Origin: Dermacentor variabilis
Lineage: Eukaryota > Arthropoda > Arachnida > Ixodida > Ixodidae
Length of the DNA stretch: 64,000 nucleotides
NCBI RefSeq assembly: GCF_050947875.1
Contig: NC_134569.1
Span: 42,343,777 to 42,407,776 of the forward strand
Reading direction: 5' to 3'
This document shows positions 46,430 through 59,170 of this stretch, one piece after another. The translations under genes and the position numbers were made by a program. Under the pieces are notes generated by a model that worked only from the letters and a program-made list of their open reading frames with translations, was not told where the DNA came from and did not search any database. Numbering within the stretch: the first letter of the stretch is position 1; every line of letters begins with the position of its first letter.

Positions 46430-47595
46430 GATGGGAAAGGCAGAGAGGCTAACCGGATGAGATTCTGGTTTGCTACCCTACACTTGGGGAAGGGTAAGCT
46501 GAAATGAAAAACGAAAAAACCAGGCAGAGAGAAAACGCAAGCTAACGGGAAAAAAATGTAGGGAAGGCGGTGAACGCCCATGAGAATTACAGTCTCTCCA
46601 ATGGGCCACTCGAACGTAAAAATTTCAAGAGTGCCTTCCCTGTCTTGTGGTGTGACGACTGTATAGGTCGGACTGTTTGTATAGGACTGCCTGCTCCTAA
46701 AACGGCGGGTCGTCAAGGCGCGCCAGCGCGGTCACGAGTGACTGCCTGTGGGTGCTGTATCGAGGACTTGCAATGACAAAGAACGTGTTCGACAGTTTCC
46801 TCGTCGCCGCAGTGGTCACACACAGCGCTATCCTCCCATCCGATACGGAAAGCAAATGACTTCGTAAATGCGACGCCAAGCCACAATCAATAAAGTACCG
46901 TTGTCTCCGGTCGGGATAGTCCAGATGGGGGATGAAGTTTCAGGCAGGGTTCCAGTCGATATAGACATGTGTGCTCGAAATTAGGTTTGTTCCACAACGA
47001 TTGTAAAGTATCATGTGCAAGCACTCGAAGTTGCGCTGCTGCATCTGTTCTTGACAGATGCTCCTGCATGCGTCTTCGTGAGCAGATCGAGCAGCTTCAT
47101 CGGCTTGTTCATTACCCATTATGCCAAAGTGGCTAGGAAGCCACCAAAATGTGAATTCGTGTCATTGCTCGACGAGGCGATGAAGGAGCTGTAGGAGTTG
47201 TAGCACTAGTTGTTCGTAGGGTCCACAGCGTAAGGCGGAAAACAAGCAATGTATAGCTTCCTTGGAGTCGCTGAAAATGCTAATAAAAGTTCATTGTCTG
47301 TCAAATAAAAGTTCATTGTCTGTCTGTCTGCTCCACTTTTGAAGTCGTTCCTGTCGAATTATGCGTAATGCGCTACGAAGAGTAGTAAGCTCCATGACTG
47401 AGGATGTAGTCGTATGCGGCGTCTTGAACTCGAAGGTGGTTACTTTCGCAGGAAAAATTACTGATCCTGCAGATCCGTCCACAGTGGTTGAACCATCGGT
47501 GTATATATGGGTATGATCGCTGCATTGTTCGTTCGGCAAGAACAACGAAAGTTGTTTGATAGCGGAATTGAGATGGTGGAGCGGGACCAACTTAA
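46430..47595 (-). mobile_element. family A LINE remnant, RNase H to 3' tail, minus strand
   Basis: Minus strand from 47595: HTHIYTDGSTTVDGSAGSV (first catalytic Asp present), VMELTTLRSALRII, LQKWS, then a 48 bp insertion (47282-47329), then IFSDSKEAIHCLFSALRCGP, a stop, and further on FWWLPSHFGIMGNEQADEAA. The zinc motif CDHCGDEETVEHVLCHC (about 46765-46825) is complete. The 3' UTR has the family A signature (CCCAAGTGTAGGGTAGCAAA, CCGGTTAGCCTCTCTGCC) near 46445-46490. At least one stop and one frameshift are seen. It is the longest family A copy in the window and keeps all four RNase H acids. Confidence 0.85.
47282..47329. repeat. 48 bp insertion made of a 22 bp tandem repeat plus TCTG units
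   Basis: AATAAAAGTTCATTGTCTGT appears at 47282 and again at 47304 (period 22), ending in TCTG units. It splits the W-S / IFSDSK junction of the RNase H frame, and GCT lies on both sides (47279-47281 and 47330-47332). It may be a tiny LINE tail insertion with a TCTG tail. Confidence 0.75.
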
Positions 47596-47861
47596 GCAGG
47601 ACACATTATACTATATAAGGTCATGAAATTATAGCAGTTATATTGCTGTAAGGCGTGTGAAAATTTCGAACTGAAGCTAAAAATTTTTTTGGAACTGAAA
47701 CTTCGCACAACTACAGTTGCATCATCTGCGAGCCCATATGGGAATTTAACTATATTCTGAGAAACGCAACCCGACGATTCTTAAATAATTAATTAGGTTG
47801 TGAGGTTAAGCGCTCGTCACAAGCACTTGGCTACGAGAGAAGCCGTAGAAGAACGCTCCGG
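47596..47861. other. no recognised feature
   Basis: AT-rich spacer between a LINE and a SINE fragment. Confidence 0.5.
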
Positions 47862-48020
47862 GTTCATTTTGGCCACATGGAGTTGTTTAACGTGCACCTG
47901 AACGTAGGTAACACGAGAACTTTCGCTTTTCCCCCTCACTGAAATGCGGACGCTCGGAATCGAACCCATTACCTCGCCCCCAGCAGCAAAACTCAACAGC
48001 TACAGAGGAACCGCGGTGTG
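47862..48020 (-). mobile_element. tRNA-derived SINE, diverged, minus strand
   Basis: On the minus strand: CGCGGTTCCTCTGTAGCTGT, TTGCTGCTGGGGGCGAGGTA, ATGGGTTCGATTCCGAGCGT (B box intact), GAAAAGCGAAAGTTCTCGTG, TTCAGGTGCACGTTAAAC, CATGTGGCCAAAATG. The modules follow the order of the 2676 copy. Confidence 0.7.
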
Positions 48021-48149
48021 TAAATTTCAAATGTAGGCTGGTCAATCAGAGTTGGGTAGACACAGCGGTGGCTGTGACGGAGGAGGAGAGATCACGTGAG
48101 CAGCACCTCTGGGCAGGAATGAAATTGAGTCCGGCAGAACGCGGGGCTC

Positions 48150-49495
48150 TTAGTGGGAGGCACGATACTCGCTGGCACCAAACTGTGGCAGCTTCGCGAG
48201 CCTATACCGATGGCATTGCAGTCACGCAGGGCTGCTAAAAGTTTTCATTTCTTAAAGTGTGGGGAGGGGGGTGCGCCCGCTCCAAGAACACCGAATACTC
48301 TCTTTCCTCCTATCCAAGACCGGCCCGGGCAGACCCGTGCTCGAAAAGCTCGGCATCACATACAACACGCAGCACGGCATCAAAGTAGGAATTCCAAGAA
48401 CCATACGGCGAGCAACTATACGTACCCCCACTGCCTCGCAACATGCACCCCCAACACAACACGGGGAGACGTAAAGCCAGGGCACAACACATGAACCAAA
48501 GTTACTCCAACAACAAGGAGGCGGTCTTCACCGACGCAGCCCGTTATCGAGACAGGAAGAGTTCCGTGGCGGCAGTTACTAGCCACCGAGGCAACCACCT
48601 CACGAGCGTCACCGTGAACACGGCACATGCCGAAGCGGTAGAGGAAGCGGCCATAGCACTGGCCCTCACACAAACCAAAGCGACATACGTGATCTGCGAT
48701 TCGCAAACGGCAATTCGCAATTTTGCAAATGGCTGCATCTTACAAGCGGCGTATCACATACTCCAGCGACATCCCATACACCAGAGAGAGGCCGACTTCG
48801 ATAACCGAAGGCATTTGTTATGGATCACGGCACACACTGGATTGAGCACTCCCAACGAAGCGGCTCACTGCGTTGCTCGAGGCCTTACTCACCGAGCATC
48901 ATCGGAGGAAGAGCCCCCGTGGGGTACTGCAAACGTCTGGGCGTGAGAGGATCGTATGACCAGGTTCCACGACATCACGACACACTATCAGTTACAAAGA
49001 CGCGTATACCCATTCCCTCGCCCTAGGTTAGACAGGGCGCAAGCAGTACACTTCAGACAATTACAAACTGGTTTTCACTTTCTTTCACTTTCACTTTATT
49101 TCCTTAAAGACCCCTCTTTCAGGTACTTACAGGTACTTACAGAAACCCCAGACTCATGCACGCCATGTATCCAGACATTACACTACAAACAGATGCACTT
49201 CGTGTGGCGAGGTTGCCACACTTAATCACATGTTATGGGAATGTCAGCACTTAATAAGCAAGTCTGGCAGTGCCGAACCCTCCGTCTCTTCCACCACCAG
49301 CCTCTGCTCGTGCTGGAAGACCGCATTGCTCAGTTCGAACCTGACAGCACAGCCCTGGGCCGTCCAGCGAGCCGAGGAAGCCGCTTCGAGACAAGGTCTC
49401 GGAACCGCGTCCGCGGCGGGTGCCCAGGCCCACTAAAAAGACGCCGCACTCAAATCTTATTGATTTGAAAATAAAGTTTACGCTCTCCTTCTTTA
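48150..49495 (+). mobile_element. family C LINE remnant: RNase H, zinc motif, tail
   Basis: The pre-RNase H region (48259-48474 frame) reads VLEKLGITYNTQHGIKVGIP, then RTIRRATIRTP. It moves by frameshift into the RNase H frame at 48443. Later pieces are DITTHYQLQRRVYPFPRPRL, RAQAVHFRQLQTG, an interruption of CACTTT units with a repeated AGGTACTTAC (49075-49142), CTPCIQTLHYKQMHFVWRGC, HMLWECQHL (49230) and AVQRAEEAASRQGLGTA to the stop at 49436. The 3' end TTGAAAATAAAGTTTACGCT lies just downstream. It has several frameshifts; the layout equals that of 8918-10079. Confidence 0.85.
48443..48946 (+). pseudogene. RNase H domain of family C LINE, last catalytic Asp is His
   Basis: Numbered from the ATG at 48443: D31 (AVFTDAARY), E68 (AVEEAAIALAL), D86 (YVICDSQTAI) and H142 (NEAAHCVARGL). 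In the sister copy at 9115 the last position is Asp (GNEAAD), and the block TPNEAAH here also lacks the glycine. The first three acids are in place. The ATG is internal to the original polyprotein. Confidence 0.8.
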
Positions 49496-49887
49496 CCTTT
49501 CTGTGGTTGGGAACAGGTTTTTCGTTTATCACAAAGTCTCGTGTTTTAATGCAGATAGCAGCAATAATCGGCTGCTACTGTCGCTAAAGCTAACAGAAGC
49601 ACCAGTTTTTAAAACGGCGCACAGCAACAAATTCCGGAGAGGGAAGTTAGCCACTACAAAACCTGGGCTGGCCAGCGTCGTGACCATCTTACTCGTGACA
49701 GCTGCCGAAGCATACTGGCTTTCTGCCGGTATGCCGGTCATGCTGGACAGGAAGTTACAATAGTATGACGAGAGCCGTAGAGAAAAGGAGTGTCTGAGTA
49801 GAGCACCAAACAAGCGACCTGTTGTGTTTATCCCATAAAGAGAGTACGCGTATGCATCAGGAGACGCACATCGCATCCTTACAGATG

Positions 49888-49889
<2 letters not shown>
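49496..49889. other. no recognised feature
   Basis: Unique sequence leading to an AT microsatellite. Confidence 0.5.

Positions 49890-49951
<62 letters not shown>
49890..49951. repeat. (AT)n microsatellite
   Basis: About 62 bp of perfect AT. Confidence 0.97.
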
Positions 49952-49955
<4 letters not shown>

Positions 49956-51177
49956 CAGCAGACAATGAAGCCGAGGAAAGTAGTTCGGGAAAGTTGGTTG
50001 TGGCTGAAATTGAGATTAGAAAGAATGAAGAAGGAGGAAACGAAAGTGGACACAAAGATCACCTTGCCGCCAGTCTTAGGCGAACCCACAACCTTCGCGT
50101 TACGCATGCGTTGCACTGCCCATTCTGCTGCAGCGACGGCTATCTGTCGGTCTACTAGCTTGAGCGTTTATGTTTACTGGATCTTGCCCCGGGAGTGTTG
50201 GCTAGTGCCGCTCAGAGCCATGGTGAGCTGTGTAATGTGGAGCAGCCTTTGAGGCGTCACGTAACACGTGAACTTGGGACGTCAGGCACGTGGCTAAAGA
50301 AAACCGTCGTAGGCCACCTGTTATATATTATCTTCTACAGCAAGAAATAAAGGAATAATTGGATATTCCACAAATTGATTCATGATCTGTCAGCGCAACG
50401 ACTAGACGAAGACAAAAAAAAGAACTTTAACTTCAACCAAACCTTTAATGATGTAAACACGTGTCCAATATTGTAAAATATACAATATACAATATACCAT
50501 GCTGATCTTTTCTTTTACAAAATATTTAAATATAGCCTGTTGCAGATAGCATAGTTCTAGTCATAGAGCTGGATTACTAAGAGAGGCGGACGTTACTTGC
50601 GCGAGAAATCGAAATACATCTTCAACTATTTAACAAAAATCCACTATCTTTTGAAGCAATTACTTTACGGCACATATTGCAATGTACGAACTGCATGTAG
50701 CCGATGAGCTTGCTTGAATTATTTCCAGAATGACGCCAGTTTGGAAATATACGCCATCAAACTCACCATAAAAAATGCACTGTTGTTCCACTTACTTCTT
50801 TAACAAAGCGCTCTTTCATGCATTGAAGCGCAAAAGTAACTGGGACGCCCATGTATTTCGTCCCAGGCTTTGGAATATAATACCATAAAACTGGTGTCAT
50901 CCTAGGAATTCATTTCAAGTGGATACGTACTGCAAGCTCACCAGCTACAATTCGCGATTGCAATATGTGCAGTAAAGGGATTAATTAAGGAGTTAATGAG
51001 TGATTTTTTGTTAATAAATTGAATGTGTGTTTCGATTCATTACGCTGTTAATGTCCGCCACTTCGAATAAGGCAGCTCAAGAATAAAAAGTATGCTATCC
51101 GTCACAGGAGATTTTTTAAAAGTCCATAAAAAATTAAAAAGGATCCCCTCGTATATGTTCGAATTGAAGCTTCAGCT
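49952..51177. other. no gene recognised
   Basis: AT-rich sequence. 50880-51130 (for example CAGCTACAATTCGCGATTGC, GGGATTAATTAAGGAGTTAA) has the feel of a dispersed tick repeat, but no second copy lies in the window. Confidence 0.4.
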
Positions 51178-51416
51178 TCCCGCCGTGGTTGCTTAGTGGC
51201 TATGGTGTTGGGCTACTAAGAATGAGGTTGCGGGATCTAATTCCAGCCACGGCGGCCACGTTTGTATGGAGGCGAAATGCGAAAACGCCCGTGTACTTAG
51301 ATTTAGGTGCACGTTAAGGAACCCCAGCTGGTCGAAATTTCTGGCGTCGCCCCCTACGGCATGCCTCATAATGAGGTCGCGGTTTTGGCACGTAAAACCA
51401 CATAATTAAATTTTTT
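51178..51416 (+). mobile_element. full-length tRNA-derived SINE (tick Ruka-like)
   Basis: The tRNA-like head CCCGCCGTGGTTGCTTAGTG, GCTATGGTGTTGGGCTACTA carries the A-box region. GAGGTTGCGGGATCTAATTC, CAGCCACGGCGG is the B-box region with mismatches. The body follows: AGGCGAAATGCGAAAACGCC, CGTGTACTTAGATTTAGGTG, CACGTTAAGGAACCCCAGCT, GGTCGAAATTTC, CCTACGGCATGCCTCATAAT, GGCACGTAAAACC, and an AT-rich end. Such SINEs are transcribed by RNA polymerase III and moved by LINE proteins in trans. This is the only copy in the window with head, body and end all present in the plus orientation. Confidence 0.85.
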
Positions 51417-51449
51417 GAACCTTCAACTGTTTGACAGTACTGGTGATAT

Positions 51450-51545
51450 GGTATGGTATGGTATTCCTTATGCGATGGCGCACACCCACTGTGGGGGATT
51501 GGCCAAGATTTGGATGAAATTAGGCTATCTTTATTAAAAAACTGA
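51450..51545 (-). mobile_element. family H LINE tail with CCATA repeats, minus strand
   Basis: On the minus strand: CCAATCCCCCACAGTGGGTG, TGCGCCATCGCATAAGGAAT, then ACCATACCATACCATAT. It ends in CCATA pentanucleotide units like the copy at 63175. Only a tail is visible. Confidence 0.6.
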
Positions 51546-53404
51546 AAATGGTAAAGCTAACTGGAGGAAATGCACAAAAATAAAATGTTTAAGAATTCAA
51601 GACAATCTCTCTGTAGCAATTATACAATCCTCCACGGTTGAGCAAATATCCCTGTGGCACTGTCCGTGACAGTCTCTTCTTCTTCGTCTTTGTCTATAGT
51701 ATATATGCGCTGAGAGCTCATGAACGTATTCGAACTCGAGTAGTTCTCGCTACTTGCGCGAAAAATTGATTGATTGAATAAATGTTCTGTTTATGGGATG
51801 TCTCTTTGGCTTATTACGAACAGCGGGGAAGAAGGAGAAAGCGCATCGGGAGTGAAAGGCGTGATACAAGTAGCAGGGTCTACAGCCGGTGCAACAGCCC
51901 GCATTCTATGACAAAAGCGAGGGAGGGGGTGGGGGTGGGGAGCCTCCAGGGCTGCGCGATGTTCCCCTAGGCCACCCGGATCCATCCCGTGCGGCTCGGT
52001 ATCTCTCTTCCTGGCGGAGATGCTTTCTCCGAACCACTCCGTGCGGAGAAAGCAGCTCGGCCAGGTACCGAGCTACGAGGAATATTGATCCGAGGAGAAA
52101 TGCATTCCCACATCGGCCGTGTGGCTGTGGGCCGCACGGCTTGTTTGCAGTATATAGGGGCAGGTGTAGCCGGCAGCTGGGAGCACCGCGTGCGTCGTCG
52201 TCAGCGCAAACATCTTGCTGACTTGACTTGCGGCCTGACGTCTTGCGTGAGCGCGCCGCTTTTCGAGCACCTCTGGGTTGAAGGCAAAGCCAGACTGCAG
52301 CCAGAAAAGGAGCCGTTGTACGACGCGGGGGAGATCGGGACGCATTTAGTGGCACTTCGGAGGTACAGCGTTTCACAAAGGGGCCTAATTGAAAAATAAT
52401 AGTTTAAAATAAACGATAAAAAGCGACAACGAATACAACGGTAACAATAATAAGGTGGTGCGGTGGAGATTTCTACAAACGTATTCGTATGCGCAGATTA
52501 CGAGAATTATTATATTGAGGACGGTGGCGGACGCCGACCACATAATGAGAGCGGCGCATTTCAACAGAAAAGAAATGAAGCGGGGAAAACGGTGTTCGCG
52601 AAGAATACGCGTAGCAGGACATAACGACGCCTTCTGTGGTCACTTTCTCGTCAAAGGACTCGAGCTTGCTCTTTTTCACGTCGAAGGACGCGAACCCCCC
52701 CCTCTTTGAGCGTGCGCCCGCAGACTGCCATGGAAATAGTGTTCGTCGCTTTCCCGGAACGCCATAGGCGTACGTGCCCGAGAGGTGCTCGGACCCCTCT
52801 TCTCGCGTTGTCGACGAAGCCGCTTTCTTTTTCTGCGATGCGCCGTTTTTACTTACGCGAATTGAGGCTGAAGCGAACCTCTCTATACACTGGCCCGGTC
52901 ACGCGCGCGCTAACGACTCCGCTCTGGAACGACGCGTGGTGAAGGGGATGTCGGGGAAAGCCGTCGGCGGATGCCTCGCCCGTGATTGGGAAACGCTTGT
53001 CGAAAGTGGTACACGAGGTCCCGACGACAGGCTCGACTTCGATTTCATCGCCGCCAGAGGCCGGCCCTTAGCCATTACGTCTGCCCTTGCTATTTCGAGT
53101 GCCTCTTTCCGCGGAATGCAGGCGCTGAAGTCAGAGGGCGAAATAGGTCAATGCAAAACCGCGTCAAAGTGCGTTTCGTCGACTTGAGAGCTCAGTTAAT
53201 CCGTGGCGCTCGCATCTCGCATCTGTATTTCGTTCCCTGCCCGTCGGCGATAACGCAAGCTCCTGCCGCTTGTCGCCATGACGTGGTCAACGCTATCTCA
53301 TTAGCGTTCCTGTGTTATTGCCCAGCTGTTTCGCTCATAACTCGCGTTTGCATTTAACGTTTAAATTAAACATAACAAATAATTTCTCCTGAGTTTTATC
53401 TGGC
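51546..53404. other. no gene recognised; CpG-rich 51950-53250
   Basis: A long CpG-rich stretch with overlapping frames on both strands (up to 156 codons on the minus strand at 51906-52376, and 137 and 123 codons on plus at 52774-53187 and 52986-53357). None has a recognisable domain. A 10 bp hairpin GCTTTCTCCG with CGGAGAAAGC lies at about 52021-52052. It could contain host exons that cannot be called by eye. Confidence 0.35.
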
Positions 53405-53985
53405 TTCATTGTCGTCGTCTTCGTGTATGGTATGGAGACTAACACAAAATCCAGCCCTTCGACTTCAACCCCCATCTGGATTCTCTCGACTCGAGACAGC
53501 AGTACTTTGCCGACTGTGGCTTCGTGTCGCGTTCACAAGATCTTTCGCCTTCCGAGTCGGTATGGACGAGAGCGCGGCTCGCAGTCACTGCGGCGGCGAG
53601 GAGACTATCGAACACGTACTTTGCCACTGCCCTCGATACGGCGCGCAACGGCTGTCACTAGCGGCCGTTTTGGCGCGCCTTGACGACAGGCCACTTTCAG
53701 CACAGAGTCTTGGAATGCCGACATGAACTGTCGTCGCACCGAAAGACGGTCAAAGCTTCGTTGAACTTTTTGCGTGGCAGTGGCCTATTAGAAAGACTAT
53801 AAAGATCCGATCCCGTCCCCGTCCCCCCCTTTTTTTTTAACGCCTTTCTTTTTTTCCCCGCTCTTCTTTCCGTCTTTACTTCACCTTTCCGTTCTCCCAG
53901 TGCAGGGTAGCAAACCACATTCTTTAACTCTGGTTAACTTCCCTGCCTTTCTTTCATTTGCATCTCTCTCTCTCCCTCCAGCCCT
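53405..53985 (+). mobile_element. family A LINE C-terminus and 3' UTR
   Basis: The frame 53409-53726 reads NPALRLQPPSGFSRLETAVL, CRLWLRVAFTRSFAFRVGM, ARSHCGGEETIEHVLCHCPR and LAAVLARLDDRPLSAQSLGM. The first cysteine of the zinc pair is Ser (ARSHCG); the others (C, H, C) remain. The 3' UTR carries CAGTGCAGGGTAGCAAACCA, CTCTGGTTAACTTCCCTGCC and a TCTCTC end. The coding part upstream is missing. Confidence 0.85.
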
Positions 53986-54264
53986 GCGGATCCGCGCATT
54001 CTTCTCGCCAATTTATGGTAATTACTAGTAGCACACGTGTCCTTTCTTTTCTTTTTCAATTTTGCTTCATCTTTCTTTTTCCGATAATTGGAATTCTCTT
54101 AAGTCATCGCGAAAGCAGTCCGCTTAAGCATTTGTAGAGTAAACGACAACTTGCGATGTTGAACACCTTAGTTAAAAGTATAGAAGCTTGATGAATGCGG
54201 TGCATGTTTATGCGTGCTTACTGCGATTTTTTTCTTCTGTCCGACTCATATTTTAGTCCTTCTT

Positions 54265-54365
54265 GTCCTAAGTAACGTAGCAAATCGGGCTCTTCCTAGC
54301 TCATCCTGGTTAACTTCCTTGCCTTTGCCTTATCACCTCACCTCTCTCTCTCTCTCCCATTCATC
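54265..54365 (+). mobile_element. family A LINE 3' end
   Basis: CTAAGTAACGTAGCAAATCG, GGCTCTTCCTAGCTCATCCT, GGTTAACTTCCTTGCCTTTG, then a TC tract. It lies 280 bp after the end of the copy at 53405, in the same orientation. Confidence 0.75.
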
Positions 54366-55147
54366 ATTGAGTGCTGGCAGTTCACAGTTCATGCCGGTTC
54401 ATAGTTCACCAAGTTTGTGCTCACCTTGTTTTCACTAACTTAAGCTAAACTTGAATCCTGGTCTTAATATCAGTACGTTTCATAATTTTGCAAGCAATGG
54501 TTGTGCGCGGTTTCAGTATGCTGTCGTGTTGTGGAAACGGCGGGAAACCGCTGGTTCGGGGTAATCTTTTCTGATAATATATTTTGAACGCTAACCACGC
54601 ACATGATGTACAACGTTCTGGCCCGCATCACGAGCCCGTGCTTCCTGTTTCTGCGTTTCTTCGTCGTGAGCATTTGTATAGATGCGCCGCCCCTCACGCG
54701 GGCCTACACGAAAAGCGACGACGAGAATGACTGCACTCGAGTCCCTTTGCCTCTATCACTTCGTCAAAGACCTACGTTGCCAACATCTCAATGCAGACAT
54801 TCGCGGCCCTCTGCTAGATCGCGTCCGCGGCAGACTTTCGAGTCGCTAAAAACGCGCGTCCATGTTTCAATGTTCACAGTACAAAGCAGAAGTGAAAATG
54901 TCTGTACTTGTTCAAACAGTATGCAAAAGAAGGCACGTGTCAAAGTGTCGGCACGAAAACGTAACTCGACGCTAACACAAAAGCGCAGCGAAAAAGCTGC
55001 ACCTCATGACACGGGGGTGCACTGGTCACAATGTCGCACAAAGCGGTAAGATAACTTTAACGAATCTAAAGCGATTTTAACGCCTACGGGCTATTGATTT
55101 TAGAAGAACGCTGCCTTTTTTCGCTCCGGTGGAATGAATGAATTCTC
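54366..55147. other. no recognised feature
   Basis: A plus frame of 148 codons (54603-55049) is basic and serine-rich with no domain. Its start MMYNVLARITSPCFLFLRFF is hydrophobic and could pass for a signal peptide, but nothing else supports a gene. Confidence 0.35.
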
Positions 55148-55375
55148 AAGTTTTACGTGTCAAAGCCCCGATTTGATTACAAGACATGCCGTAGTGGGGT
55201 AGTCCGGATTAAGTTTGACCACCTGGGTATCTTTAACGTGCCCCCAATGCACGGGACCCGGGCGCTTTTGCATTTCGCCTCCAATCGAAATGCAGCCGCC
55301 GCGGCCGGGATTCCATCCCGCGACCTCGTCCTTAGCAGCGCGACACCAAAGCCGCAAACCCATCACGTCAGGTAT
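55148..55375 (-). mobile_element. tRNA-derived SINE, minus strand
   Basis: On the minus strand: GCGCTGCTAAGGACGAGGTC, GCGGGATGGAATCCCGGCCG, CGGCGGCTGCATTTCGATTG, GAGGCGAAATGCAAAAGCGC, CCGGGTCCCGTGCATTGG, AAGATACCCAGGTGGTCAAA, CCCCACTACGGCATGTC, TTTGACACGTAAAAC. It is almost complete except for the first part of the head. The B box is GGATGGAATCC. Confidence 0.85.
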
Positions 55376-57123
<1,748 letters not shown>

Positions 57124-57298
57124 GTGGACCACGCGCTCGTATTAAAGTTGGCGTAAAGCGACGTCGCCTTTGATCTTTTCGAAAGTATTCAAGTAAACGT
57201 CGGGACATACGTAACGTGAATCGTAAATAGGGCTCAGGTTCACTTGTTTTGATAAAATCCTGGTGGCCATTACAACTTTGCTCCGGGGCTTCGTAATG

Positions 57299-57337
<39 letters not shown>
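57299..57337 (-). repeat. (TGA)n tail of the RTE element
   Basis: Thirteen ATC units on plus (TGA on minus), directly after the stop codon and GGCT of the RTE element. Confidence 0.95.
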
Positions 57338-57343
57338 GCCTGG

Positions 57344-59164
57344 TTACACCCACTGCAGGGCAAAGGCCTCTCCCATACTTCTCCAACTACCCCGGTCATG
57401 GACTGATTGTGGCCATGTTGTCCCTGCAAATTTCATAATCTCATCCGCCCACCTAACTTTCTGCCGCCCTCTGCTACGCTTCCCTTCCCTTGGAATCCAT
57501 TCGGTAACACTTAATGACCATCGGTTATCTTCCCTCCTCCTTACGTGTCCTGCCCACGCCCATTTCTTTTTCTTGATTTCAGCTAAGATATCACTAACTC
57601 GCGTTTGTTCCCTCACCCATTCTGCCCTTTTCTTATCCCTTAACGTTACACCTATCATTCTTCTTTCCATAGCTCGTTGCGTCGTCCTCAATATAAGTAG
57701 AACCCTTTTCGTAAGCCTCCAGGTTTCTGCCCCGTAGGTTAGTACTGGTAAGACACAGCTATTATACATTTTTCTCTTGAGGTACAATGGCAATCTGCTG
57801 TTCATGATCTGAGAATGCCTGCCAAACGCACCCCAGCCCATTCTTTTTCTTCTGGTTATTTCAGTCTCAGGATCCGGATCCGCAGTCACTACCTGTCCTA
57901 AGTAGATGTATTCCCTTACCACTTCCAGTGCCTCACTACCTATCGTAAACTGCTGTTCTCTTCCGAGACTGTTAAACATTACTTTAGTTTTCTGCAGATT
58001 AATTTTTAGACCCACCCTTCGGCTTTGCCTCTCCAGGTCAGTGAGCATGCATTGCAGTTGGTTTCCTGGGTTACTAAGCAAGGCAATATGATCAGCGAAT
58101 CGCAAGTTACTGAGGTATTCTCCATAAACTCTTATCCCCAATTATTCCCAATCCAGGTCTCTGAATACCTCCTGTAAACACGCTGTGAATAGCATTGGAG
58201 AGATCGTATCTCCCTGCCTGATGCCTTTCTTTATTGGGATTTTGTTGCTTTCTTTATGGAGAACTATGGTGGCTGTGGAGCCGATATAGATATCTTTCAG
58301 TATCTTTACATACGGCTCGTCTACACCCTGATTCCGCAATGCCTCCATGACTGCTGAAGCTTCGACTGAATCAAACGCTTTCTCGTAATCAATGAAAGCT
58401 ATATATAAAGGTTGGTTATATTCCGCACATTTTTCTATCACCTGATTGATAGTGTGAATATGGTCTATTGTTGAGTAGCCTTTACGGAATCCTGCCTGGT
58501 CCTTAGGTTGACGGAAGTCCAAGGTGTTCCTGATTTTATTTGCAATTACTTTAGTAAATACTTTGTAGGCAATGGACAGTAAGCTGATCGGTCTATAATT
58601 TTTCAAGTCTTTGGCGTCCCCTTTCTTATGGATTAGGATTATCTTAGCGTTTTTCCAAGATTCCGGTACGCTCGAAGTCATGAGGCATTGCGTATACAGG
58701 GTGGCCAGTTTCTCTAGAACAATCTGCCCACCATCCTTCAACAAATCTGCTGTTACCTGATCCTCCCCAGCTTACTTCCCCCTTCGCATAGCTCCCAAGG
58801 CTTTCTTTACTTCTTCCGGCGTTACCTGTGGGATTTCGAATTCCTCTAGACTATTCTCTCTTCCATTATCGTCGTGGGTGCCACTGGTACTGTATAGATC
58901 TCTATAGAACTCCTCAGCCACTTGGACTATCTCATCCATATTACTAATGATATTGCCGGCTTTGTCTCTTAACGCATACATCTCATTCTTGCCAATTCCT
59001 AGTTTCTTCTTTGCTGCTTTTAGGCTTCCTCCTTTCCTGAGAGCCTGTTCGATTCTATCCATATTATACTTCCTTATGTCAGCTGTCTTACGCTTGTTGA
59101 TTAACTTCGAAAGTTCTGCCAATTCTATTCTTGCTGTAGGGTTAAAGCCTGCGTCAAAGAGCAC
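57344..59164 (-). pseudogene. RTE reverse transcriptase, two in-frame stops, YxDD box changed
   Basis: One frame reads from 59164 to the stop at 57344, broken only by TAA at 58772-58774 (after AMRRGK) and TAA at 58142-58144 (after DLDWE). Blocks in order: ELSKLINKRKTADIRKY, EEVKKALGAMRRGK, AGEDQVTADLLKDGG, WKNAKIILIHKKGD, LKNYRPISLLS, QAGFRKGYSTIDHI, YIAFIDYEKAFDSV (motif A Asp present), GIRQGDTISPMLFTACLQ, LRFADHIALLSNPG, GLKINLQKTKVM and YIYLGQVV, then a C-terminal region KKWAWAGHVRRREDNRWS and RGSWRSMGEAFALQWV. The FADD box reads FADH: the second Asp is His (codon at 58088-58090). RTE reverse transcriptase copies its own RNA at nicked DNA; this copy cannot. Confidence 0.9.
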
Positions 59165-59170
59165 TATGAT

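Larger units (their letters stand above)
57299..59170 (-). mobile_element. RTE-type LINE, 5'-truncated, minus strand
   Basis: The element runs from about 59170 down to a (TGA)n tail (ATC array 57299-57337 on plus). Short 3-base tail repeats and a very short 3' UTR (the stop codon at 57344 is within 10 bp of the tail) are typical of RTE elements. The RT domain is nearly complete; the N-terminal APE endonuclease is missing. Two stop codons and a mutated catalytic box make it inactive, but there are no frameshifts across 1.8 kb, so it is young compared with other LINE copies here. Confidence 0.9.

Noticed and set aside
54603..55049. A 148-codon plus frame with a hydrophobic start like a secreted tick protein
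   Set aside because: The rest is basic and serine-rich without a cysteine pattern or domain, and there is no TATA box, intron signal or polyadenylation site to support it.
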